A stretch of DNA of 64,000 bases, from positions 124,001 through 188,000 of the forward strand of contig NZ_JAFCKT010000002.1 of assembly GCF_018129985.1 (NCBI RefSeq). Direction: 5' to 3'. The position numbers and the translations under genes are program-made. The DNA comes from Bradyrhizobium sp. SZCCT0148 (GTDB lineage Bacteria; Pseudomonadota; Alphaproteobacteria; Rhizobiales; Xanthobacteraceae). Under the pieces are notes generated by a model that worked only from the letters and a program-made list of their open reading frames with translations, had not been told where the DNA came from and did not search any database. Every line of letters begins with the position of its first letter. Position 1 is the first letter of the stretch. Shown piece after piece: positions 27,098-35,654 of this stretch.

Positions 27098-27892
27098 TCA
27101 CTCGGCGGCTTGCGCCAGCACCGGCCGGCGCGCCAGCCAGCCGTCGATGAAATGGTCGAGCCAGGCGCGTTCGGCGGCATCGTACACGGCACGATCGGCG
27201 AAGTGATGATGCCGCTGCCTTGCGCCGGGCGCGCTGAAGCCGTCATAGCCGCGCGTGGTCCAGCGATGCATCATCGCGTACGTCACGTCAGGATGGAATT
27301 GCACGCCGAAGGCATTGCCGGCGCGGAACGCCTGCACCGGAAAATCGTCGCCCTCTGCCAGTAGCTCGGCGCCGACAGGCAGCTCGAATCCCTCGCGATG
27401 CCAGTGATAGACCTGGGCCGGCCAGGCCGGGCAGAGCGCGTGGCCCGCGGCCGTGGGCCGGATCGGGTAGTAGCCGATCTGGGTCAGCGCCTCCGCATGT
27501 GGCGCGACGCGGGCGCCGAGCTGCTTAGCCAGCATCTGGGCGCCAAGGCAGATGCCGAGAAACGGCCGCTGCTCGCGAAGCGGAATTTCGATCCAGTCGA
27601 TTTCACGGCGGATGTACGCGTCGGGATCGTTGGCGCTCATCGGCCCACCGAAGATCACGGCGCCGGCATGCTGATCAAGCGTCTCGGGCAGGGGATCGCC
27701 GAAGCGCGGACGGCGGATGTCGAGGCGATGGCCGAGCGCGCGCAACGCATTGCCGACGCGGCCGGGTGTCGAGGATTCCTGGTGCAGGACAATCAGGACC
27801 GGCAACTGGGTGTCAGCGGCGACGGCGCGCGGCGTCCTCCTGGGGAAGGGCACCAATTCTGCGCCAACAAACCTGTCCGTCCGGAACGACAT
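27098..27892 (-). CDS. Class I glutamine amidotransferase-like protein (GMP synthase-type)
   Basis: A 264-residue protein whose triad is visible: nucleophile C115 in FLGICLGAQM, and His in FGVQFHPDVTY followed by a late acidic residue. GAVIFGGPMSANDP is the oxyanion region. It resembles the stand-alone GuaA-amidotransferase-like proteins found in many bacteria, which release ammonia from glutamine or a gamma-glutamyl substrate for an unknown acceptor. The start at 27892 follows AGAGG closely. No synthetase partner is adjacent. Confidence 0.88.
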   Translation of the reverse strand: MSFRTDRFVGAELVPFPRRTPRAVAADTQLPVLIVLHQESSTPGRVGNALRALGHRLDIRRPRFGDPLPETLDQHAGAVIFGGPMSANDPDAYIRREIDWIEIPLREQRPFLGICLGAQMLAKQLGARVAPHAEALTQIGYYPIRPTAAGHALCPAWPAQVYHWHREGFELPVGAELLAEGDDFPVQAFRAGNAFGVQFHPDVTYAMMHRWTTRGYDGFSAPGARQRHHHFADRAVYDAAERAWLDHFIDGWLARRPVLAQAAE

Positions 27893-28013
27893 GGCCTCTG
27901 CGAGTGCTATCGGTTCAGACCACCAGCATAACTAAGCGATCGTTAATTTCGTGTGAGTTCGCGCACACACCGAAACCGAAGCAAGCTCCGGGCCAATAGG
28001 GGCGCCTCGAGAC

Positions 28014-28793
28014 CTATCGCCTCTGCCTCTGGAACCGACTGGTGGCGGCCAGGATAAAGCCCCGTGGGAAGAAGCGCAGGGCCAAGGGCACAATCTTGAT
28101 GCCGAGGCCAGGCAGCACTGCCCGTTTGTTCACCATCAGGCCACGATAGGCCTCCCGTGCGACCTCGGCGGCCGAAACATTGAGAAGAGCCGTATCATGT
28201 CCGGAGCCGACGCCGGCACGCGCCTGGAATTCGGTGGGCACGGGACCCGGGCAAAGCACGGTGACGCGAACGCCGCGCGGGGCGAGCTCGGCCCGCAGCG
28301 CTTCGGTAAAGGAAATCACGTAGGCCTTGGAGGCATAATAGACGGCCATGCCGGGACCGGGCAGGAAGCCCGCGACCGAGCCGACATTGAGAAGACCGCC
28401 CTTGTTCCTGATGAGCTGATCGGCGAAGCGCAGCGACAAATCCGTCAGGGCCCGCACGTTGACATCGACGATCCCGATCTGCTCGTCGCGATCGCACTCG
28501 ACGGCATCGCCGAACACGCCGAAGCCGGCATTGTTGACGAGGTGATCGAGCTCGACGCCTTCGGTTACCAGCGCCGCCGCGATCGTCTCGCCGGCGTCGG
28601 GATTCTCGAGATCGCAGGCAATCACGATCGGCTTCTTACCGCCCTTGGCGGCGAGCTCATTGGCGAGCGCTTCCAGTCGATCCACGCGCCGCGCCGTCAA
28701 TGCGAGGCGATGCCCATTGGCGGCGAACACACGCGCCAGCTCCGCACCTATGCCCGCCGAAGCGCCGGTGATCAACGTTACCCGCTCAGTCAC
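28014..28793 (-). CDS. SDR family NAD(P)-dependent oxidoreductase (classical)
   Basis: A 259-residue classical short-chain dehydrogenase. TGASAGIG at 9-16 binds the cofactor, NNAGFGVFGDA follows, and the active site has Ser in NVGSVAGF and the YxxxK in YYASK. The C-terminus (PLALRFFPRGFILAATSRFQ) is basic and hydrophobic, as in DltE-like SDRs of the inner-membrane face. The GTG at 28793 starts just before the first strand and is preferred; an ATG at 28868 would add 25 unlikely residues. The substrate is unknown. The next 226 bases upstream hold no clear feature. Confidence 0.88.
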   Translation of the reverse strand: MTERVTLITGASAGIGAELARVFAANGHRLALTARRVDRLEALANELAAKGGKKPIVIACDLENPDAGETIAAALVTEGVELDHLVNNAGFGVFGDAVECDRDEQIGIVDVNVRALTDLSLRFADQLIRNKGGLLNVGSVAGFLPGPGMAVYYASKAYVISFTEALRAELAPRGVRVTVLCPGPVPTEFQARAGVGSGHDTALLNVSAAEVAREAYRGLMVNKRAVLPGLGIKIVPLALRFFPRGFILAATSRFQRQRR

Positions 28794-29019
28794 GATCGAA
28801 GTCTCTTGAATTGATGTTCTTGGCCCGGCAATGGCGGAACGAGAGCATAAGCCGCGCGCGGCAGGCAAGCGGCAGCGGCCGCATGGCCGCTTGAGCGGGC
28901 GACAGGGGGCGCGAGAAAGCGGAGCATTTACGGAAGAATCCGGAGACGGCCGGCCGGAAGCTACATTAAAGTTTTGTCATGTGGCCAGCACAACCGGCCA
29001 TCCGCCGGTTTGCACGGAT

Positions 29020-29508
29020 TCAGCCGCCGACGGCGCGGTCCTTCACCTGACCACTGGTGCGCTCCGCCACCGCATGCTTCAGGTCGATCCGGTCGCGCTG
29101 GGAAATGCCGAGCAGGTCGGAGGCGCGCCAGACGACGTTGTCTTCGAATTCGGAGACCTGGCCGTCGGCATAGACCAGCTCCCACATCATCCGAACGATG
29201 CGCTTGCGGCCGTCTTCGTCGAGCGAGCGCATGATGACACTGGTGAAATGATAGAGGTCTACCGCCTCGCCCTCGACCTGGGTAGCGTCCGCAATCAGGC
29301 GATCCGCAGTGCCGCGATCGAGCCCAAAATGGCTCTCGATCAGGCTATGCAGCTTGCGCTGCTCACTCGCGCTCGGCTGGCCGTCCAGCGAGACCACATG
29401 GACCAGCAGCGCAGTGGCAGCCAACCGATAATCGCTGTCACCGAACGTGCGGCCCTGGTCATGGGGGGCGACAATGTCGGCGATGAATTGACGCAGGCCG
29501 TCGAGCAT
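29020..29508 (-). CDS. TerB-family (tellurite-resistance TerB-like) protein
   Basis: A 162-residue, all-helical acidic protein resembling the TerB domain: DYRLAATALLVHVVSLDGQP, then ELVYADGQVSEFEDNVVWR with two D-G-x-x-S/E metal-type loops. TerB domains bind Ca or other metals at the membrane and occur in stress systems; most single-domain proteins like this one are uncharacterised. The start at 29508 follows AGGA. No other ter genes are in the window. Confidence 0.8.
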   Translation of the reverse strand: MLDGLRQFIADIVAPHDQGRTFGDSDYRLAATALLVHVVSLDGQPSASEQRKLHSLIESHFGLDRGTADRLIADATQVEGEAVDLYHFTSVIMRSLDEDGRKRIVRMMWELVYADGQVSEFEDNVVWRASDLLGISQRDRIDLKHAVAERTSGQVKDRAVGG

Positions 29509-29670
29509 AAGGTCCTACCGAGATCGATGCAGCCGCGAGGCGCGGCCGTTACCAGCATTATATGAGCAGGAAACTCAACCGGCGCAACGTGCGTCAGTTC
29601 CGCGCGCAGCATTACGTTTCGGCAATCTGAGAGGCACGCATTGGGCGCGATGAGCAAGCTGAGCCCAGCT

Positions 29671-29780
29671 GTCGTCCCCGCGAATGCGGAGACCCATAAC
29701 CACGGGCTTTCGATTGGCGATGACCATCCTGCCCATCCTCGAAATCACGCGGTATGGGCCCCTGCTTTCGCAGGGGCGAC
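29671..29780. repeat. Family E intergenic inverted repeat
   Basis: Ends are near-perfect complements: GTCGTCCCCGCGAATGCGG on the left and CCTGCTTTCGCAGGGGCGAC on the right, about 110 bases apart. The middle contains CCATAACCACGGG and CGCGGTATGGGCCC. It lies between the TerB gene and the adenylate cyclase gene. Elements opening with GTCGTCCCCGCGAA are common in Bradyrhizobium genomes, as I recall. Confidence 0.7.
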
Positions 29781-29791
29781 AACGGAAATCC

Positions 29792-31201
29792 TCACGGAAT
29801 CTCGTACACCACCATCTTGTCGGCGATGCCGCGCAATGCGGCCTGCTTCTGGATCGGCTTGATCTCGCGTTGCCGAAGGAGTGCGGCGACCGCCGGCGCA
29901 TCCGCCACCGGGCCGGTAATGTGGATTTCCTGCGCGGTCGACAGGCTCTGCACGCGGGCGGCGATGTTGACGGTCTGGCCGAAATAATCCTGCCGCTCAT
30001 TGAGCATCACCGCGAGACAGGGACCTTCATGGATGCCGATCTTGACGACGAGATCGTCGGTGCCGCGCCGCTTGTTGAGATCGTCCATCGCCGCGCGCAT
30101 CCGCAGGCCCGCGACGATGGCGTGCTCGGGCCGGACGAAGGTGGCCATCACGGCATCGCCGATCGTCTTCACCACGGCGCCCTTCTCGGAAGAGATGATC
30201 TCGAGGAGCGCATGGAAATGCGCCCGCACGAGATCGAAGGCAGCGAGATCGCCGACGCGCTCGTAGAGCGCCGTCGAGCCCTTCAGATCCGTGAACAGAA
30301 AGGTCAGCGACGTGATCTGGAGCCGCTGATCGAGACTGAGATTGTCCGCCTTGAAGACATCGCGAAAGGTCTGGTTCGACAGCATCCGCTTGGCGGTGAG
30401 GAACGGCTTGCGCTTGCCGATCAGATGGTGGAGCGCCTCGGCGGCGATGAACACCGACGGCAGCACGCGCACGCCGGCCTGGTTCTCCAGCGACAGCCGC
30501 AGCGGGCCGGGCCGCATGGTCGTGGTCCCCGTCGGGGCCTGCACCTTGTTGTACATGATGGCGAGCTGCTGACGGTCCCTGGTCGGCTCGCCCTGGACGT
30601 CGATGAAATGGGCGGCGTGCGTGACCGGCTCGAAGATGATGATGAAGTCACCCGGCAGCTGCAGCGACATCGTCGCCTTCTCGCCGGCCGGCAACTCCAT
30701 CGTATCCAGCGTCACCTCGTTCGCCAGCGTCGCGAACGAGTCCTTGTTGAAGTCGACGCCGGAGCTCCAGAACACCTGCTTGAAATACTCCCACACCGGC
30801 AGCGTATCGGGGTCGTGCGCCGCGATGCGCCGGACCCGCGGATTCACGGTGAAGGACACCTCGACCTGATCGTCGACGGAGGCCTTGTAGCCGCAAGCGC
30901 AGAGCGCGCAGTGATAGTCGTCGGGCTTGAGCGCCTTCAACGTCGTATGCGCGCCGAGCACGCCGCCGCAGCCCGGACACAGCACGTTCCAGCCGAGATC
31001 GAACAGCCCGAGCCGCGCCGCGTGCAGGAAGGCCGAAATCGCGTGCTCTTCGTCGACGGCATGCTGCGTGGCGAAGTCGAGGACATTGACGCGGTTGAGC
31101 TCGTGATCCTCGCCGTCCTCGATCAGCCGCGCAATCGCATCGACCACCTTCGCGTCGGCGGTCTGGTTGAGAACGGAAAACTGGGCCTGGATGTCGCTCA
31201 T
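29792..31201 (-). CDS. Class III adenylate cyclase with N-terminal zinc-ribbon (DUF5939-like) region
   Basis: A 469-residue signalling enzyme predicted to make cAMP from ATP. Catalytic features are complete: metal ligands D305 (FLFTDLKGST) and D349 (KTIGDAVMATF), adenine-specifying K345 and D404, and N411/R415 in QTVNIAARVQ. The N-terminal 280 residues resemble the DUF5939 region found before such cyclases and contain a zinc ribbon, C75-x2-C78 and C98-x2-C101. No membrane segment is seen, so it is soluble and probably regulated by its N-terminal part. Single gene. Confidence 0.88.
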   Translation of the reverse strand: MSDIQAQFSVLNQTADAKVVDAIARLIEDGEDHELNRVNVLDFATQHAVDEEHAISAFLHAARLGLFDLGWNVLCPGCGGVLGAHTTLKALKPDDYHCALCACGYKASVDDQVEVSFTVNPRVRRIAAHDPDTLPVWEYFKQVFWSSGVDFNKDSFATLANEVTLDTMELPAGEKATMSLQLPGDFIIIFEPVTHAAHFIDVQGEPTRDRQQLAIMYNKVQAPTGTTTMRPGPLRLSLENQAGVRVLPSVFIAAEALHHLIGKRKPFLTAKRMLSNQTFRDVFKADNLSLDQRLQITSLTFLFTDLKGSTALYERVGDLAAFDLVRAHFHALLEIISSEKGAVVKTIGDAVMATFVRPEHAIVAGLRMRAAMDDLNKRRGTDDLVVKIGIHEGPCLAVMLNERQDYFGQTVNIAARVQSLSTAQEIHITGPVADAPAVAALLRQREIKPIQKQAALRGIADKMVVYEIP

Positions 31202-31251
31202 GACGGGACTCTATCTAGGGTGATCACGCCATCGGCCAGACGAGGGGCCTG

Positions 31252-32622
31252 TCACCGACGTGTGATGCGGAACATGGGTGAGTGGTCCGGCTGGGTCGTG
31301 ACCACGCCGAGCGGGATCACGGGATTCGCCGGGTCGGCGAACTCGACACGGAACGCGCCGATCAGCCGGGCCAGCGCCAGCACGGATTCGGCCTGCGCGA
31401 ACGGCGCGCCGATGCAGACGCGCGGACCTGCGCCGAACGGCAGATAGGCGAAGCGGTCCGGCGCCGCCGTCGCCATGAAGCGCTTAGGAATGAACGCGTT
31501 CGGCTGGTCCCACAGCTTCTCGTGCCGGTGCAGCAGCCAGGGCGCGATCATGATGATGTCGCCCTTGCCGATCTCGATTCCGGCCGCATTGTCCTTTTCG
31601 CGCGCGGCGCGCGCGACCAGGAACGCCGGCGGATAGAGCCGCATGGTCTCGTCGACCACGGCACGGGTGAGTTTCTGCCGGTCGATGTCGGCCATGCTGT
31701 CGAGATGCTCGCCGCTCGTCTCGGACGCCACCTCCTCCTGCGTATCAGGATCGAGCGCGAGCAGATAGAGCGCCCAGAACAGCGCAGTCGCCGTGGTCTC
31801 GTGTCCGGCAAGGATCATGGTCGCGACCTCGTCGACCAGTTGCTCGTCGGAGAAACCCTTGCCGGTTTCCGGATCGCGCGCCGCGTCCATGAGATCGAAC
31901 AGGTCACGCGGCGGCGCGCCGTCCTTCTTGCCGGCAGCGCGCCGCTCGGCGATCAACATCGCGACGAATTCGGTCCAGCGCTTGCGGAAACGGGCGCGAG
32001 CAAAATCCATCGGGCTCGGCCACGACACCGGCAGCAGCATGTCCAAGAAGTAGGGTCGTCCGAGCCGGGACGCATACTCCATGATAAAATTGCGCAAGGT
32101 CGCGCCGTGCCGGTCCATGCCGAACGAGAACATCGTGCGTCCGGCGATCTCCAGCGTCATGCGCTGCATGATTTCGCGCAGATCAACCGGCGCGCCGGTC
32201 TGCGTCTCGAGCTTCGCAATGGTTTCGTCGAGCACCGCCGTCATGTGCGGTACGAGGTTGGCGGTCGCGCGCGGCGTGAAGGCCGGCGCGAGGGTGCGGC
32301 GCTGGAACGTCCAGGAATGACCTTCCGCGATCAGGAGGCCGTCGCCCAGCACGGGACGCAGCATCCGGATTCCCGCCGGCGTGCGCGTATAATTCTCGTA
32401 ATTCGTAAGCAGGACGTGCCGGATCGCATCCGGCTGGTTCAGGATGAAGCTGTTGTGGAGGAAGAAGCGCCCCTTGATGACGTCTTCCTCATAGGCGGGC
32501 TGCCCCCAGGTCGCGATCATGTTGTGCCGGAGCACGGCAAGCCGGCCGAAGAACGACATGTCGTCGGGCGCGCGCGGGGGAGCCGGAGGGATGATGGGCC
32601 TGCGCACGCTGGCGATATTCAT
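31252..32622 (-). CDS. Cytochrome P450
   Basis: A 456-residue heme monooxygenase. The heme-ligand motif FGAGPRVCIG puts the thiolate at C403. The ExxR motif is ETMRLYPP, and the I-helix oxygen-activation motif is AGHETTATAL. It resembles soluble bacterial P450s of the CYP102-like or fatty-acid class, but the substrate cannot be assigned. No ferredoxin or reductase gene is adjacent. The ATG at 32622 follows GGGAGAG; an ATG nine codons upstream is less likely. Confidence 0.92.
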   Translation of the reverse strand: MNIASVRRPIIPPAPPRAPDDMSFFGRLAVLRHNMIATWGQPAYEEDVIKGRFFLHNSFILNQPDAIRHVLLTNYENYTRTPAGIRMLRPVLGDGLLIAEGHSWTFQRRTLAPAFTPRATANLVPHMTAVLDETIAKLETQTGAPVDLREIMQRMTLEIAGRTMFSFGMDRHGATLRNFIMEYASRLGRPYFLDMLLPVSWPSPMDFARARFRKRWTEFVAMLIAERRAAGKKDGAPPRDLFDLMDAARDPETGKGFSDEQLVDEVATMILAGHETTATALFWALYLLALDPDTQEEVASETSGEHLDSMADIDRQKLTRAVVDETMRLYPPAFLVARAAREKDNAAGIEIGKGDIIMIAPWLLHRHEKLWDQPNAFIPKRFMATAAPDRFAYLPFGAGPRVCIGAPFAQAESVLALARLIGAFRVEFADPANPVIPLGVVTTQPDHSPMFRITRR

Positions 32623-32653
32623 GGCTCTCTCCCGATATGACGCAGGCAAATAG

Positions 32654-34030
32654 CTAGTAAGTCAGCTCGGCAATCGCAATCCTGTTCTCCGAGGCAGGCC
32701 AGGCTCGCGCCACAATTCGTTCTTCGCCGAATTGAGCCACGATGTTGCGCCCGACCTCGCTGGCGGGAAGCCGCAGAGTTGCTGCCGAATCCGTGGGCAC
32801 GCCCGGCTTGACGTCGGCCGGCTCCTTCCCGTCGAGCAGCACCACGTCCCGCGGCAGGCCGAAATAGCCCCTCGGCCGCGACATGATCACGATAGCTCCT
32901 GCGTCCTTGTCGGCCGGCCCGAGCGGGCGCGCAGCCCGCAAATGCACGACGTCGGAGGCGCGCGGGAACGGCGAGCGGTAGATGTGCGTCGTCGGAGCGT
33001 CCGGCGATGTCAGGACGAATTCAAGCGACCAGGCGGGATCGACCTGCGCCGGCCCCCAGCGGCCGTCGGCACCGGTCTTCGCGCTGTGCAGCGCACCGCC
33101 GTTGCGCTCTGCGGTTTCAGGATTGACGCGAAAAATATCGACGGTTGCACCCGCCACCGGACGATTGGTCGGCACGCCGCCCGGCGTCCCCGTGACGAGG
33201 CCGCTCAGCCGTACGCTTGGCTCCGGCACGATCGCAATGCGCACGGGCTCGTGACCTGCGATGAATCTGTAGATCTCGCGGAAGGCGCGCGGGTGGAACG
33301 CCACCTCGCGATGGTCGAGCGCGCCGAGCACCAGATTGGTGGCGCCCTTCAGCTCCGGTCCTTCGACGGTGACGCCGGTCGGCGTGCCCGGCTTGCCGAT
33401 GAAGCGGCCGTCGGCCTGGGCGTATTTGTCCATGCCGTCACTGCGCAAGGTGAGGAAGGCGACGCCCGGCGTCACCTCGCTCTCGCCCTCGTTCAGGCCG
33501 AGCAGGAATACGCCGCGGCCGTTAAACTCGTTGTTGGGCTGGTCGTCGGTGGCGAACACGCCGTGATTGGGCGTGCCGCACAAGACGGCGTGGCTGACAT
33601 CGCCGGCACCACCGTTCTTGATGACGTTGCGGATTGCGTAGCCGCCGCGCGAGCTGCCGACCAGCGCCACGCGCGGCGCACCCGTGCGGCGCTTCAACTC
33701 GGCGATGGCGGCAGAGAGCTCGCGGCGCTGGTCCTCGGTCGAAGAGCGGTTCGCCTGCTCGACCTTGTCGTCGGTTCGCGCCAGCGGATCGGTGAAATTG
33801 ATCGCCATCATGCGATCGCGCGCGATACCGTTGGATTCCATCCGCCACAGCGTCGTCATCCAGAGCGCGTCGTAGTCGCCATTGCCGTGGACGAACAGGA
33901 TCGGCGGAGCCGGGTCCGGAGGCAACGCAGCCGCCGGCGCAGATTGGGCCCATGCGCCCGCCCGCAAGCTCGCAATTGCGAAAGGCAAGCTGCTAGCGCC
34001 CTGCAGGATCGTCCGTCGCGACAGCTTCAT
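32654..34030 (-). CDS. Tat-exported alpha/beta hydrolase with C-terminal beta-sandwich region
   Basis: A 458-residue protein. A twin-arginine signal (LSRRTILQGASS) begins it. The hydrolase domain follows with PPILFVHGNGDYD and the nucleophile elbow GSSRGG (S127). From about residue 260 a second region (VRIAIVPEPSVRLSGLVTGT, then SAKTGADGRWGPAQ) looks like a carboxypeptidase-regulatory-type beta-sandwich. Expected location: periplasm or outside. Esterase or depolymerase activity is likely; the substrate is unknown. The ATG at 34030 follows GGGAGGAAC. Divergent from the polysaccharide deacetylase gene. Confidence 0.85.
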   Translation of the reverse strand: MKLSRRTILQGASSLPFAIASLRAGAWAQSAPAAALPPDPAPPILFVHGNGDYDALWMTTLWRMESNGIARDRMMAINFTDPLARTDDKVEQANRSSTEDQRRELSAAIAELKRRTGAPRVALVGSSRGGYAIRNVIKNGGAGDVSHAVLCGTPNHGVFATDDQPNNEFNGRGVFLLGLNEGESEVTPGVAFLTLRSDGMDKYAQADGRFIGKPGTPTGVTVEGPELKGATNLVLGALDHREVAFHPRAFREIYRFIAGHEPVRIAIVPEPSVRLSGLVTGTPGGVPTNRPVAGATVDIFRVNPETAERNGGALHSAKTGADGRWGPAQVDPAWSLEFVLTSPDAPTTHIYRSPFPRASDVVHLRAARPLGPADKDAGAIVIMSRPRGYFGLPRDVVLLDGKEPADVKPGVPTDSAATLRLPASEVGRNIVAQFGEERIVARAWPASENRIAIAELTY

Positions 34031-34148
34031 TTGTTCCTCCCGGCAAACCAACTCTTTGCACCGCTTATAGCGGCCTAACCACTGGACAGCGAACTCGCGC
34101 GCCGACCAGGCCGCTCCCAAGACAGTTGCCGCCCGTGCCGCCGATCCA

Positions 34149-35075
34149 TTGCCGGCACCGGCGAAGCTTGCGGCCAGAGATGACGTCGAGACCACCGCGA
34201 CGATCGCGGCCAGGCCGACGGCGCTTGCTCAGGCACCCGCGCCGACGCCGGCCCCGGCCATGGCGGTCCAGCAGAGATCGACCTGCGCCAATCCGAACGC
34301 GCTGGGCGTCTCCCGTGTGGTCGAGATCGACACCACCGGCGGCCCCGGCTTCGGCTTCGATCATTTCAAGCAATTCGACTTCCTCACCGACAAGGAGGTC
34401 GTGCTGACCTTCGACGACGGCCCGTGGCCCGTGAACACGCCGAACGTGCTGAAGGCGCTCGCGGACGAATGCACCAAGGGCTTGTTCTTCTCGGTCGGCA
34501 AGCACGCGACCTATCATCCGGAAATCCTGCGCCAGGTGCTGGCCCAGGGCCATACGGTCGGCACGCACACCTGGTCGCATGTCAATCTGAACGGCAAGAA
34601 GATGACCGAGCAGATGGCCAAGGACGAGGTCGAAAAGGGCATCAGCGCGGTGAAATTCGCGCTCGGTGCCAATCCGGCGCCATTCTTCCGCTTCCCGCAG
34701 CTCCAGCATAATCCGGCGATCGTGGGCTATTTCGGCACCCGCAACGTCGCGATGTTCTCGACCGACGTCGATTCCTTCGACTTCCGCAAGGGCGCGACGC
34801 CGGAGAAGATCATCGAGACGGTGATGACGCGGCTCGACAAGCTCGGCAAGGGCATCATCCTGATGCACGATTTCCAGAAGAACACGGGCCTTGCCCTGCC
34901 GGCGCTGCTCGCCCGTCTCAAGGCCGGCGGCTACAAGGTCGTGCAGATGAAGGCCAAGACGACGCTGCAGTCGCTGCCCGAATACGACGAGGCGATCATG
35001 AAGGACATGAAGGTGCCCACCGCGAGCACCAACACGCGTCCGATCGCTAGCGTGGTGCAGACGGTGTCGCAGTAA
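34149..35075 (+). CDS. Polysaccharide deacetylase family protein with missing 5' end or cryptic start
   Basis: A 308-residue frame with a NodB-type domain: the catalytic D89-D90 in LTFDDGPWP, zinc ligands H140 and H144 in GTHTWSH, FFRFPQLQHN, and ILMHDFQKN. Family members deacetylate chitin-like or peptidoglycan sugars outside the cytoplasm. The only in-frame start is a TTG at 34149 without a ribosome site. The frame stays open back to a TAG at 34068, and the 26 codons from 34071 look partly coding, but no signal peptide exists. Related proteins have one, so the 5' end may be truncated. Confidence 0.75.
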   Translation: MPAPAKLAARDDVETTATIAARPTALAQAPAPTPAPAMAVQQRSTCANPNALGVSRVVEIDTTGGPGFGFDHFKQFDFLTDKEVVLTFDDGPWPVNTPNVLKALADECTKGLFFSVGKHATYHPEILRQVLAQGHTVGTHTWSHVNLNGKKMTEQMAKDEVEKGISAVKFALGANPAPFFRFPQLQHNPAIVGYFGTRNVAMFSTDVDSFDFRKGATPEKIIETVMTRLDKLGKGIILMHDFQKNTGLALPALLARLKAGGYKVVQMKAKTTLQSLPEYDEAIMKDMKVPTASTNTRPIASVVQTVSQ

Positions 35076-35100
35076 ACGCTTCTCGATCTCCAACTCTTGC

Positions 35101-35128
35101 GTCATGGCCGGGCTTGTCCCGGCCATTT
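35101..35128. repeat. Family A repeat, half copy
   Basis: GTCATGGCCGGGCTTGTCCC followed by GGCCATTTGC is a self-complementary half element. It lies between the ends of the convergent polysaccharide deacetylase gene and the small secreted protein gene, and could act as a transcription stop hairpin. Confidence 0.65.
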
Positions 35129-35143
35129 GCTTTTGGCGAGCGC

Positions 35144-35545
35144 CTACCAATAGATGCCGTGGCGGTGCAGCTCGCTGATGATGCGGCGCTCAGTCCAGCG
35201 CTTGGACTTCGGCTTGTCAGCCCTTGCCGTTTTCTTGGTGGCGGGCTTGGTCGTCGCGACCGGCGCAGGGGTGGGCGCCGGCGTGGATACCGCCGGAGCC
35301 GCCGGAGTGACGGGAGCAGCCGGCTCAGAGAGCGACACTGCCGGCGGGCGATCCAGATATTTCGGCGCCTCCGCGGCTGGCGCGACTTCGTTTCCCTGCG
35401 CCGTGGTGCTGGTCGCCGATGTCGCCGTAGTCAGTGGAGCAGGGGCCTGGGCGCCCGTCGCGGACAGCGAAAGGCTGCGCGAGTCGCCTGCCTGGGCCGA
35501 CGCAGAAGCCAGGACCATTGCGGCAACCAGAATGATCTTACGCAT
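35144..35545 (-). CDS. Small secreted protein with conserved C-terminal tail, unknown function
   Basis: A 133-residue protein: signal peptide 1-19 (ending SAQA), then a low-complexity region rich in Ala, Pro, Thr and Ser, then a basic stretch (ATKKTARADKPKSKR). It ends with a compact motif, RWTERRIISELHRHGIYW. The tail looks conserved among rhizobial proteins in my memory, but no function is known. The start ATG follows GGGGAGAT. It is convergent with the deacetylase gene. Confidence 0.7.
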   Translation of the reverse strand: MRKIILVAAMVLASASAQAGDSRSLSLSATGAQAPAPLTTATSATSTTAQGNEVAPAAEAPKYLDRPPAVSLSEPAAPVTPAAPAVSTPAPTPAPVATTKPATKKTARADKPKSKRWTERRIISELHRHGIYW

Positions 35546-35654
35546 GTGAAATCTCCCCGTGTTGGCGTGACTGCGACATTACGGGCGAAACGCTTGGGGT
35601 TAAGTGATCGGCCTCACATTTGGCGCGGCACAATTTCGAACCCGGCGGCTGCGG

